Under the pieces are notes generated by a model. It did no database searches and was not told the DNA's origin. It saw nothing but the letters and a program-made list of their open reading frames with translations. A stretch of 64,000 nt of DNA, from the NCBI GenBank assembly GCA_902465495.1, contig CABQND010000002.1, forward strand, positions 1-64,000. Reading direction: 5' to 3'. The translations under genes were made by a program, and so were the position numbers. The DNA comes from an uncultured Eubacteriales bacterium (GTDB lineage: Bacteria; Bacillota; Clostridia; Christensenellales; Borkfalkiaceae). This document shows positions 35,945 through 43,372 of this stretch, one piece after another (positions within the stretch are counted from its first letter, which is position 1; every line of letters starts with the position of its first letter).

Positions 35945-38188
35945 ATGAGCAGAAAAAAGATCGGAATCTTAACATTAATCGTCGCGTTTGCCCTGAGCAT
36001 GACGCTTATGTGCTGGGGCTTTTTGCGTACGGACGCAGAGAGCAGTGTTTCGACGTCGGGAATTTTTACTACGAGCGGCGGTGCGAGCACGGCAAACGAC
36101 GAATATGTCGAGGGTGAAACGCGTTATCTGACCTATCAGATGGGCGATTATTCGGATGGGAAAGGTGATTATGTTTCGCTGCGTAAAAACGTTGCGCTGA
36201 AATGGTATCAGTTCACCGATGCGGAAGAAAATCCTGCGATCGGCGGCGCTTTCGAAGAGAAATATTTCAGCCTGACCATCGGTTTTGCAAACACCGATTT
36301 TGACAGCTTTACTGTTGCGATCGAAAGCACGCAGATGAGCCAGACGAAAGACGGCAAGACGACGAACAAGATCGTGTTCAGTAAAAATGCATCGGGGACA
36401 CTGGAAGCGTCCGTGAACGGTGCTGCGGCTGTTGCAATTGCGGACAGCACGAACATTTCGATCACGCTGGAAGAAGCAGCCGGTGCTGTCGGGACAGGCA
36501 ATTTTGATGTGAAGATTGACGGGAATAAAGCGGGTGAATTTACCAATATCGGTAAATATTATGCGCAGTATGCATCCGCTTCGTCGGATACACCGATTAC
36601 CCCGATCAGCTTCCGTGCGGAAGTATCGGATGAAGCTTCTGCAAAATTTTCGATCATTGAGCTCAACGGCCAGAGCTTTGAACTGGATGAGAACAATGCC
36701 GTTCTTGACAATGTTGCGCCCGCGCTTGTTGTCAACAGCGAGATCAAACAGTTCGTGATGGGCGAAGAGCTGGATTTTGATTATGTAGCGATCGACGTTT
36801 GTTCGTCGACAGCGACTACGAATCGTTATTATTATGTAGATAATTCGGATCCGGATAAAGAGGAACCTTCTTTCAGCGAAGAAGGCGAGATCACGGGTTA
36901 TGAAACGCTGGAAAGTGACAAACGTTTCTTTGAAGATGATTTTGACAACAACTCCCAAGGCGGTACGATCAGCATTGCATTCAAGTTGACGGATGGAAAC
37001 GCAAACTCGGCGTATTATTTCATTGAGTGGTATGCATCCGTGTTGGATGATGTAACCGATCATCTCAAAGTGGTCAATCCTGAAAGCGTGGAGTCCACAC
37101 CGGTGACGAGTTTCTTTGAGGTCGCGGAAGATCCTGATAACGGATACTCTGTGACGCAGAGCGAAGATGCAAAAGCCGATGTTGCTGCATACCAGGAAGA
37201 GGTTCGCAAAGCATCCCGCCGCACGGATGAAACGGGTGCGGAAGTCGGAAGCATTCAGGTTGGAACGGGCGCATATTTCTACATTCCTTCGTTGAAGGCT
37301 TATGTGACGGATGCGACTTGCGGCTACAATGATATGGACTTCACCGTTTATTATAAGACGAAGAGTTCTGATACGCAGACAACGACGGGCAGTTATGACG
37401 ATTTGAGTATCGAATTGACGACGGCAGGGGAATATCTTTTCCGTATCGTACCTACCAATGCGGCGGGCAAAGCGCAGACAGGTATTTTTGAAACAGGTGA
37501 AGACACAGGAAAATACAAGGCAGGCGAAATTGATTCGACCAATGTTTGGGATGCGGTAAACCTTGTAACATTCTCGTTTAAGGTTTCGTATGAAGGGCCT
37601 TCGATCGAAGATCCTGAAGACGATGAAATCGGTTATGTCGATGTCGTTTATACGGTTGAGGACTTTGAGATCATTGCTCTTTCCGGAGATAAGACAGAAT
37701 ATGCACTGTATCGTTTTGAGTTCAATGCAGGAGCTACGGCAGGTTCGGTGAATGAGATCCTCGCTGCGGAAAAGGAAGACGGAACAAATTCGCTCGGCAC
37801 TTGGGTCAAGGTCAACGAAAAAGACGAAACGTTGGACGATGACGATGAAAACAACGACAATGCATATGAATGGAATCCCAGCAGCTCTTTGAGCTTTGTT
37901 CCGCAGGAGATGGGTTTCTATAAGGTAGAAGTGAAAGTTGCTTCTGCAAATATGCCGGTCGTCACTTCTTCGAAAGTCATCAACGTCACTTCGGAAGCAG
38001 ATGTCATTTCGGGCGGAACATATTGGTTGCAGGACAACATTTTGTCGGTGGTATTCCTTGGAATCGGCGTGCTGTGCCTGATCGGTATTGTTATTCTGTT
38101 GGTTGTAAAACCCAAAGATAAAGCTGTTTTGGAAGCTGAAAAAGCGCGCAAGGAAGAGCTGAAACAGAAACGCGAAGATCGCAAATAA
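35945..38188 (+). CDS. Single-pass surface protein of unknown function
   Basis: 747 residues. A signal peptide (1-32) leads into a Ser/Thr-rich N-terminus, then three or four Ig-like or cadherin-like beta domains (about 60-260, 270-375, 430-560, 565-690), rich in Asp/Glu and Tyr. Near the C-terminus a TM helix (about 699-722) is followed by 25 residues of charged cytoplasmic tail (AEKARKEELKQKREDRK), which may form a coiled helix. There is no LPXTG and no enzyme motif. It is monocistronic, from a near-consensus promoter to a terminator at 38224. It could be an adhesin or structural surface protein; this is a guess. Confidence 0.7.
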   Translation: MSRKKIGILTLIVAFALSMTLMCWGFLRTDAESSVSTSGIFTTSGGASTANDEYVEGETRYLTYQMGDYSDGKGDYVSLRKNVALKWYQFTDAEENPAIGGAFEEKYFSLTIGFANTDFDSFTVAIESTQMSQTKDGKTTNKIVFSKNASGTLEASVNGAAAVAIADSTNISITLEEAAGAVGTGNFDVKIDGNKAGEFTNIGKYYAQYASASSDTPITPISFRAEVSDEASAKFSIIELNGQSFELDENNAVLDNVAPALVVNSEIKQFVMGEELDFDYVAIDVCSSTATTNRYYYVDNSDPDKEEPSFSEEGEITGYETLESDKRFFEDDFDNNSQGGTISIAFKLTDGNANSAYYFIEWYASVLDDVTDHLKVVNPESVESTPVTSFFEVAEDPDNGYSVTQSEDAKADVAAYQEEVRKASRRTDETGAEVGSIQVGTGAYFYIPSLKAYVTDATCGYNDMDFTVYYKTKSSDTQTTTGSYDDLSIELTTAGEYLFRIVPTNAAGKAQTGIFETGEDTGKYKAGEIDSTNVWDAVNLVTFSFKVSYEGPSIEDPEDDEIGYVDVVYTVEDFEIIALSGDKTEYALYRFEFNAGATAGSVNEILAAEKEDGTNSLGTWVKVNEKDETLDDDDENNDNAYEWNPSSSLSFVPQEMGFYKVEVKVASANMPVVTSSKVINVTSEADVISGGTYWLQDNILSVVFLGIGVLCLIGIVILLVVKPKDKAVLEAEKARKEELKQKREDRK

Positions 38189-38223
38189 GCTGATTTTCAA
38201 TTGAAAAATTTATTGTATAAAGT

Positions 38224-38258
38224 AATGCGCCCCGAAAGGTTAGCTTTCGGGGCGCATT
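38224..38258. terminator. Bidirectional terminator
   Basis: Fifteen-base arms around GTTAG with T5 after it, between convergent genes. Confidence 0.9.
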
Positions 38259-38301
38259 TTTGCGTATAAATCAGTATGTCTTTTTATTGTAGTAAAAGCG
38301 A

Positions 38302-39402
38302 TCAAAGTTTTTTTGTAGAGCCTCTTTCCCAAATTACGGAACGGAGCCTGCTTGTTGAGTCGCAATTGTTTATGGTGTCGGGTTGTGAAATTTGCCGAAG
38401 AATCAGGTTCATTGCAAGCCTTGTCATTTCTCCGAAATCTTGTGACACCGTCGTGATATCATTTTCTACGGCAAGGGCTATATTATCAAAGCCTGTTACA
38501 CATAAATCTTGCGGTATTTTAAATCCTGATTCTCGTGCGCTGCGCGCAATATGACAAGCGGTAGCGTCGTTTACGCACACGATCGCGGTCGGTCGCAAGG
38601 GCAGGGAAGCAATATAATTTATGGCGTATTGCGCGCAATGTCCGTAACGCCCGACGTTTTCAGTTGTTGTGTTTTTAATATTCTCGGGCATTGGAAGGAA
38701 GTATTTCGGGTCAAGTATGGCACCGCCTTCGATGATAGCGCGGCAATAACCGCTGAATCGTTCTTCTTCGGTCGGCAAGAAGTTTTCTTTAAAAGGGAAA
38801 TACGCTATGCGGGTATGTCCCAGCGCGATCAAATGTTTGGTTATATTATACATTCCTCCGTAATTGTCGGAACTGACGCAAGGGGCTTTGATGCCATAAG
38901 AAGGATAGTCCAGAAAGCAAAGCGGAATGTTGTTGAGCACAAATTGATAAAGTATATCAAGATTCGATGATCTGGTGATCGGCCATAAAATTAAGCCCGA
39001 AAGGTTTTGCCCGATAAGCTCTTTTAGGATTTCACGCTCTTTTTTCTTGGAATGCGCGGAATCAAAAGTGATGACGGTATAGTTATGTTTCTGCGCAAAG
39101 GGAGAAACAGCACTCACGATTTTATTTTTGAAATTGTCAAAGTCACTGAAAACAATGGCGATCGTGCGCGGTTTTTGCAGTTTGGTCAAGGGACAGGACA
39201 AAACGGTGCTGCCTTTTTTCTTTTTGCGTTCAATCAAATTCTGTGCGCGCAGCTCGTTCAACGCACGGCTTGCCGTGATTCGGCTGACATTATATTTTTC
39301 GCAAAGTTCCTGTTCGGTCGGCAAAAGATCGCCTGCTTTATATTGTCCTTCGGCAATCATTCGGTAAAGTTCTTCAAAAATGCGTTGATAAAGTGTATCC
39401 AA
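38302..39402 (-). CDS. GntR/LacI hybrid repressor, AraR type
   Basis: 366 residues. The first 75 are a GntR winged helix (LPTEQELCEKYNVSRITASRAL), followed by a LacI/periplasmic-binding-protein domain (TIAIVFSDF..., GLILWPI, VSSDNYGGMYNITKHL, AIVCVNDATA, VTGFDNI). AraR of Bacillus has this build and senses arabinose. Here the divergent operon encodes pentose/hexose isomerase, kinase and aldolase, so the effector is likely a related sugar or ketose. It diverges from 39584 with palindromic operator candidates between. Confidence 0.9.
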   Translation of the reverse strand: MDTLYQRIFEELYRMIAEGQYKAGDLLPTEQELCEKYNVSRITASRALNELRAQNLIERKKKKGSTVLSCPLTKLQKPRTIAIVFSDFDNFKNKIVSAVSPFAQKHNYTVITFDSAHSKKKEREILKELIGQNLSGLILWPITRSSNLDILYQFVLNNIPLCFLDYPSYGIKAPCVSSDNYGGMYNITKHLIALGHTRIAYFPFKENFLPTEEERFSGYCRAIIEGGAILDPKYFLPMPENIKNTTTENVGRYGHCAQYAINYIASLPLRPTAIVCVNDATACHIARSARESGFKIPQDLCVTGFDNIALAVENDITTVSQDFGEMTRLAMNLILRQISQPDTINNCDSTSRLRSVIWERGSTKKL

Positions 39403-39445
39403 GGATTTTTTTCCTCATGATTTATGTTTTATTTTTCGTCTTGTA

Positions 39446-39460
39446 TAGCATAATATGCTA
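39446..39460. promoter_or_regulatory. Operator candidate for the GntR/LacI repressor
   Basis: TAGCATAATATGCTA is a perfect 7-1-7 palindrome in the divergent region. Just downstream, TATAACATA and, at about 39497, TATGTTATA are an inverted pair. These sites flank the promoter at 39525-39554. Confidence 0.55.
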
Positions 39461-39524
39461 TAACATAATAGCAAAATTATTGAGAAAAAGCAATTATATG
39501 TTATATCATTTTTAAAAAAGAGCA

Positions 39525-39554
39525 TTGACATTTTTTTAAGAAAGGGAGTATACT
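39525..39554 (+). promoter_or_regulatory. Promoter of the kinase-isomerase-aldolase operon
   Basis: TTGACA (39525-39530), 18-base spacer, TATACT (39549-39554). Confidence 0.8.
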
Positions 39555-39583
39555 TTTGATAAATCATTGCGGGGAAAGAGGAT

Positions 39584-40609
39584 ATGAAAAAAATCACATT
39601 GGCAGGAAGCTGTATTGCCGATGTAATCAAATACATAGATTTTTATCCGAACAAAGGAATGCTTTGTAAGATCGGAAAAGTTGTGCGCGGTGTGGGCGGG
39701 TGTGTCCCGAATACAGGTATTACATTAAAAACGCTTGCGCCGGATAAGGTTGACGTTTCGGTGATCTCGCGCGTAGGAAAAGATGAGAATGGGGCATATA
39801 TTCGCGAGGAATTAGCCAAGCGAGGCATTCAGACGGATCGGTTAATTGAGGATGCTACGCATCCGACTTCGTTTTCGGATGTTATGACTCTTCCGAATGG
39901 TGAAAGAACATTTTTCTGTGCGGAAGCGGCGAACGAAGCGTTATGTGAGAGAGATATTTGCGTTGAAAATTTGGATTGCGAAATTTTTCATATAGGATAT
40001 CTTCTTATTTTAAAAACCTTGGATTCGCCGGACAAGGAATATGGCACGAAAATGGCAAGGTTGCTTGCGAAAGTACAGGCGCGGGGAATAAAGACGTCTA
40101 TCGATGTCGTGAGCGCGGAGGGAAGCCGATTCAATGAAATTGTCATGCCTGCATTGCGTTATTGCGATTATGCGGTGATCAATGAGATTGAAGCGGGTAA
40201 GATCGCGGGAACAGAGCTTCGCGAAGGGAAAAAATTATTGATAGAAAATTTGTATTCGGTTTGTAAGAAGTTGAAGGAATGCGGTGTTCGCGATACGGTT
40301 GTAATTCATTGTCCGGAATTGGGATGTGCGCTATCTGCAGACGGGAAGTTTACACTTGTTCCGTCCTTGCAATTGCCCGAAGATTATATTCGAGGGGCTG
40401 TTGGAGCGGGCGATGCTTTTTGTGCCGGAATGCTGTATTCGTTTTTGTTTGGGTTAGATATTCAAGAGGGACTACGGCTGGCTTCTTGTACCGCGGCGTG
40501 TAACTTGCATGCGCCGGATTCCGTAAGCGGCGCAAAAGATTATGAGCAGACTATGGCGTTGGAAAATTGTTTTTCCCGCCAAAATATAGCGATTAAAGGG
40601 GAGGATTGA
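39584..40609 (+). CDS. PfkB-family sugar kinase
   Basis: 341 residues. The first motif is GVGGCVPNTGITL near residue 40; the catalytic C-terminal motif is RGAVGAGDAFCAGML (Asp as base, anion hole GAGD). The family phosphorylates ribose, fructose, tagatose-6-P, ketohexoses and others; the substrate cannot be read from the sequence. Being next to a lyxose/mannose isomerase and a class II aldolase, it probably phosphorylates the ketose product at C1. ATG 39584 is preceded by GGGGAAAGAGG. Confidence 0.9.
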   Translation: MKKITLAGSCIADVIKYIDFYPNKGMLCKIGKVVRGVGGCVPNTGITLKTLAPDKVDVSVISRVGKDENGAYIREELAKRGIQTDRLIEDATHPTSFSDVMTLPNGERTFFCAEAANEALCERDICVENLDCEIFHIGYLLILKTLDSPDKEYGTKMARLLAKVQARGIKTSIDVVSAEGSRFNEIVMPALRYCDYAVINEIEAGKIAGTELREGKKLLIENLYSVCKKLKECGVRDTVVIHCPELGCALSADGKFTLVPSLQLPEDYIRGAVGAGDAFCAGMLYSFLFGLDIQEGLRLASCTAACNLHAPDSVSGAKDYEQTMALENCFSRQNIAIKGED

Positions 40610-40612
40610 TCG

Positions 40613-41161
40613 ATGAAGAGAGAAGTTTATCAAAGACAGGCGGAAAAAACTGTCGCTGCATTGAATCAAGCAGGTATAGTACTTACCGAAGAGGAAAAAA
40701 ATCGTATCGAAGTAGCAGATTTCGGGCTGGGCATAGTCGATAAAGTTGGTTTACAGCTTTTGACTTACGTAAATACGGAGCGGGTATGTGCAAAAGAAAT
40801 GGTGCTGTTTTCGCATCAGGCTTGCCCGGAGCATAAGCATGGATGCGGTACAGAAAACGGCATTGCGTATGAGGGAAAGGAAGAGACTTTCCGTGTTCGC
40901 AAGGGTACTTGCTATTTATATGTTGCGGGGAAGGGGGATGCGAGCACCATTCACGGAGAGATTCCTCCTACAAAAGTGAGCGTATTTCACGAGATCGTTT
41001 TACATGCAGGTGAACAATATACCATTTATCCGGACACGCTCCATTGGTTTCGGGCGGGTGAAGAGGGCGCTATTATCAGTGAATTTTCAACAAAAAGTCG
41101 AGATATCAGCGATGTATTTACGGATGATCGGATCAAGCGTATTCCGGAAATCGAGGATTAA
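40613..41161 (+). CDS. D-lyxose/D-mannose isomerase (cupin type)
   Basis: 182 residues. The cupin metal site is CPEHKHGCG with GKEETFRVRKGTCYLYVAG, diagnostic for the D-lyxose isomerase family (converts D-lyxose to D-xylulose and D-mannose to D-fructose), with a downstream His in DTLHWFRAG and Glu in SEFST. It follows the kinase by 3 bases. It supplies the ketose for the kinase; which aldose is used in vivo is not shown. Confidence 0.88.
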   Translation: MKREVYQRQAEKTVAALNQAGIVLTEEEKNRIEVADFGLGIVDKVGLQLLTYVNTERVCAKEMVLFSHQACPEHKHGCGTENGIAYEGKEETFRVRKGTCYLYVAGKGDASTIHGEIPPTKVSVFHEIVLHAGEQYTIYPDTLHWFRAGEEGAIISEFSTKSRDISDVFTDDRIKRIPEIED

Positions 41162-41172
41162 AAGGAGAAGAT

Positions 41173-42030
41173 ATGTTAGTAGGACTGAAAGAAATTCTTG
41201 CAATTGCAGAACAAGACAAAAAAGCAGTCGGGATGTTCAATGCAACCGGATTTGATAGTTTGCAGGCGGTTATCGGAGCAGCGGAAGAACTCAACAGACC
41301 TGTCATTATTGCGCATGCCGAAGTGCATAATGTATATAATGATATCAGCTTTGTCGGACCGGCAATGTTGGCGGCGGCAAAAAACGCCAAAGTGCCCGTT
41401 TGTGTGCATTTGGATCATGGCGTTACATTAAATATGGTTTGGCGCGCTTTGCGGCTTGGGTTTACTTCGGTTATGATCGATACATCCGCGCTTCCGTTTG
41501 AGGAAAATCTTCGCGTAACCAAAGAAGTGACAGAGATCGCACATGCAATGGGGGCTGGCGTTGAGGCGGAATTGGGACAGCTCGTCACCAAAGAGAATGG
41601 AGAAACGGAGATTTCAGGCGCGGATCCTGCAGATTTTTATACCCGTGCGGAAGAAGCTGCTTTATTTACTCAGAAGACGGGAGTTGATGCTCTGGCGATC
41701 GCTTTCGGGACAAGCCATGGCTTTTACAAGGCGCAACCGAAACTGGATTTTGACGTAGTGCAAAATTGTGCAAAGGCAACAGGATTGCCGTTGGTAATGC
41801 ATGGAGGCAGCGGTGTAGATGAAATAGGATATAAAAAATCCATCGACGCGGGAATAAGAAAAATCAATTATTATTCATATATGTCCAAAGCAGGTTATGA
41901 AGCGGCAAAACGTGAGATTGAAAGCGGGAAATCCGGATATCTTCATGATGTTGAGTATGCGGCAATGGAAGCAATGAAAGAGGACGTGAAAAAAGCGATG
42001 CGTGTTTTTTGGGGGATGAATAAAGAATAA
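41173..42030 (+). CDS. Class II ketose-bisphosphate aldolase (FbaA/GatY type)
   Basis: 285 residues. The Zn site is CVHLDHG (two His), AFGTSHGFYK and VMHGGSG, with EAELGQL contributing the Glu/loop. The family cleaves fructose-1,6- or tagatose-1,6-bisphosphate, and some members cleave ketose 1-phosphates to dihydroxyacetone phosphate and an aldehyde. RBS AAGGAGAAG precedes ATG 41173. It closes the operon; no transporter gene is included. Confidence 0.9.
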   Translation: MLVGLKEILAIAEQDKKAVGMFNATGFDSLQAVIGAAEELNRPVIIAHAEVHNVYNDISFVGPAMLAAAKNAKVPVCVHLDHGVTLNMVWRALRLGFTSVMIDTSALPFEENLRVTKEVTEIAHAMGAGVEAELGQLVTKENGETEISGADPADFYTRAEEAALFTQKTGVDALAIAFGTSHGFYKAQPKLDFDVVQNCAKATGLPLVMHGGSGVDEIGYKKSIDAGIRKINYYSYMSKAGYEAAKREIESGKSGYLHDVEYAAMEAMKEDVKKAMRVFWGMNKE

Positions 42031-42127
42031 ATTTTCGGAGTTTTTTCGGTTGATATTGAAAAATAAAAGTATTTGATTCAAATACGCAAATTCGGCAGTT
42101 CAATTTACAATCTTTTTCCGTAATAAT

Positions 42128-42155
42128 AAGGCGATACCCGATAGGGTATCGCCTT
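42128..42155. terminator. Terminator, repeated later near the tRNAs
   Basis: Twelve-base arms (AAGGCGATACCC/GGGTATCGCCTT) around GATA, then TTGCGTGG. The arms and the TTGCGTGG recur at 60931-60970. Confidence 0.85.
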
Positions 42156-42182
42156 TTGCGTGGTAGAGAATTAGGTGATTAA

Positions 42183-42401
42183 TCATATTTTTGTGCCTGT
42201 TTCATCCTCTAAGCCAAGAAGATAATCAGCGCTTACATCAAAAATTTTGCAAAGTTTTTTGATAGAATTAATATCAGGTTCTGTTCTGCCTTGTTCCCAA
42301 CTTGCATATCCGTTGGGAGAGATTTTCAGCAGTTCATATACATCTTTTTGGGTCATGCCTTTTTCTTTGCGTATTGTTTTTAAAATATCTTTAAATTCCA
42401 T
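42183..42401 (-). CDS. Small XRE-family repressor
   Basis: 72 residues. ATG at 42401 follows AAGGAGCTGTT on the minus strand; the longer frame to 42680 has no support. The HTH is MTQKDVYELLKISPNGYASW, with EQGRTEPDINSIKKLCKIF after it, the standard Cro/CI-XRE pattern. There is no effector domain. It is divergent from the Cys-rich gene pair; three ACCCAAATTGGGT-type palindromes between them are its likely sites, so it should repress both directions. Confidence 0.9.
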   Translation of the reverse strand: MEFKDILKTIRKEKGMTQKDVYELLKISPNGYASWEQGRTEPDINSIKKLCKIFDVSADYLLGLEDETGTKI

Positions 42402-42433
42402 AACAGCTCCTTTTTTTATATTATAACATTTAT

Positions 42434-42495
42434 ACCCAAATTGGGTTGACAATACCCAATTTGGGTAGTATAATATAAATATACCCAAATCGGGT
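42434..42495. promoter_or_regulatory. Triple operator overlapping the cassette promoter
   Basis: The promoter is TTGACA (42446-42451), 17-base spacer, TATAAT (42469-42474). Operators ACCCAAATTGGGT (42434-42446), ACCCAATTTGGGT (42454-42466, inside the spacer) and ACCCAAATCGGGT (42483-42495, before the RBS) are 20 and 29 bases apart. Binding would exclude RNA polymerase. Confidence 0.85.
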
Positions 42496-42513
42496 ATAAA
42501 AGGAGGAATCATA

Positions 42514-42802
42514 ATGCAAGAAGAAAGTGAACGAAAAAAAACAAAAATGTTTGTATTGTGGAAATTTTGAGGGCTATTATACAAAAGGGTTACATTGTTT
42601 TTTGCGCACAAAGCAAGGAATTTGCAGACAACAAGGTGAGATAGTAAATAATCAAGGTACTTGTGAATTTTGGAAAACAAGCAGGCGCAGATACTCTTTT
42701 CGCAAGCGCGCAGTTTCGAGAGCTTTATATGAAATCTTGACGGAAATTTCAGCGATCCGACAGATTATGCAGGAAAGTGAGGACGAAGGGAAAAACTTAT
42801 AA
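42514..42802 (+). pseudogene. Cys-rich mini-protein, frameshifted at an A8 tract
   Basis: ATG 42514 has an ideal RBS (AAGGAGG, 42500-42506), but its frame stops at 42570. Eight A's at 42534-42541 lie just after the start; dropping one joins it to the frame that runs to 42802, giving about 95 residues. That frame holds KCLYCGNFEGYYTKGLHCF and further Cys (C-x2-C...C...C...C), likely one zinc-binding unit. A GTG start at 42527 would also open the frame but lies 20 bases after the RBS. It is paralogous to the next gene. Function unknown. Confidence 0.6.
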
Positions 42803-43014
42803 TGGAACACAGAAAAAATTACCGGAAATGCTCAGGATGCAGATATTACAATGCGTTTTATACAAGGGGAGCGTGTGCGTTTTATCGAGAAAAATCGGGA
42901 TATTGTGAACAAAAGGAAAAAGCGGTAGAAGCAAAAGAATGTTGTGATAAATACAAACATCGAAAGCATCAAGATAAAAATGTGCAATGGAAGATCTTGA
43001 AAAAGTCAAAGTAG
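42802..43014 (+). CDS. Cys-rich mini-protein, paralogue of the preceding one
   Basis: 70 residues, ATG 42802 overlapping the previous TAA. The Cys spacing C-x2-C-x11-C-x9-C-x10-CC resembles the neighbour: KCSGCRYYNAFYTRGACAFY matches KCLYCGNFEGYYTKGLHCF, and KSGYCEQ matches KQGICRQ. The C-terminus is Lys/His-rich. It looks like a small zinc-binding protein. Family not recognised. Confidence 0.7.
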   Translation: MEHRKNYRKCSGCRYYNAFYTRGACAFYREKSGYCEQKEKAVEAKECCDKYKHRKHQDKNVQWKILKKSK

Positions 43015-43058
43015 CTTTGGAAGAATTGAAACTTGTTTTTGGCGATTACGATGTTTGA
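42987..43058 (+). CDS. Possible 23-residue ORF
   Basis: Starts inside the end of the Cys-rich gene in another frame (MEDLEKVKVALEELKLV...), predicted helical. No clear RBS, so it may be chance. Confidence 0.25.
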   Translation: MEDLEKVKVALEELKLVFGDYDV

Positions 43059-43089
43059 TTTATCTCGTCGTTATTCAAATTAAGAGGAG

Positions 43090-43170
43090 ATGGCAAAGCG
43101 TCGCTTTGCGGCAGGCGCGGCGACGGCGGCATTCATCATTGTGAAAAAGCGCAGGACCGAAGACACTTAA
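43090..43170 (+). CDS. Possible 26-residue membrane peptide
   Basis: ATG 43090 is directly preceded by AAGAGGAG. The product is basic at both ends (MAKRRF, VKKRRTEDT) with a short hydrophobic core (AAGAATAAFIIV). Its stop lies inside the palindrome that follows. The start region is also a hairpin (GCAAAGCGTCGCTTTGC) seen again at 60816, so it may be a repeat and not a gene. Confidence 0.35.
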   Translation: MAKRRFAAGAATAAFIIVKKRRTEDT

Positions 43171-43218
43171 AAACAAAAGGCTTTGCCGATCGGCAAAGCC
43201 TTTTGTTTTTAAGTGTCT
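43161..43218. terminator. 58-bp perfect palindrome
   Basis: Twenty-nine-base arms without any spacer, centred on GATC at 43188-43191. The middle is GC-rich and the outer part A/T-rich, so the transcript would form a strong terminator in either direction. It ends the small cassette. Confidence 0.85.
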
Positions 43219-43294
43219 GCATATGCATTCCGTTATAAAATAATCAAAATCGGATATTTTTATGTCAAAAATCGTAGGTGTTTAAGGTACTGCA

Positions 43295-43323
43295 TTGACA
43301 ATTTAATGTATTACAGATATAAT
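43295..43323 (+). promoter_or_regulatory. Promoter of the SGNH-hydrolase gene
   Basis: TTGACA (43295-43300), 17-base spacer, TATAAT (43318-43323): consensus at both hexamers. Confidence 0.88.
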
Positions 43324-43372
43324 AAAGAAAAAATTAGAGTTGTTGCAGCTAAAGCAAGGGGGATAAACGGAA

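Noticed and set aside
35975..38200. 741-codon open frame antisense to the surface-protein gene
   Set aside because: It mirrors the real gene, has no RBS or recognisable domain, and the plus strand has promoter, signal peptide, TM helix and terminator.
42069..42085. GTATTTG/CAAATAC hairpin after the aldolase gene
   Set aside because: AT-rich, short and without a T run; the terminator at 42128 serves this end.
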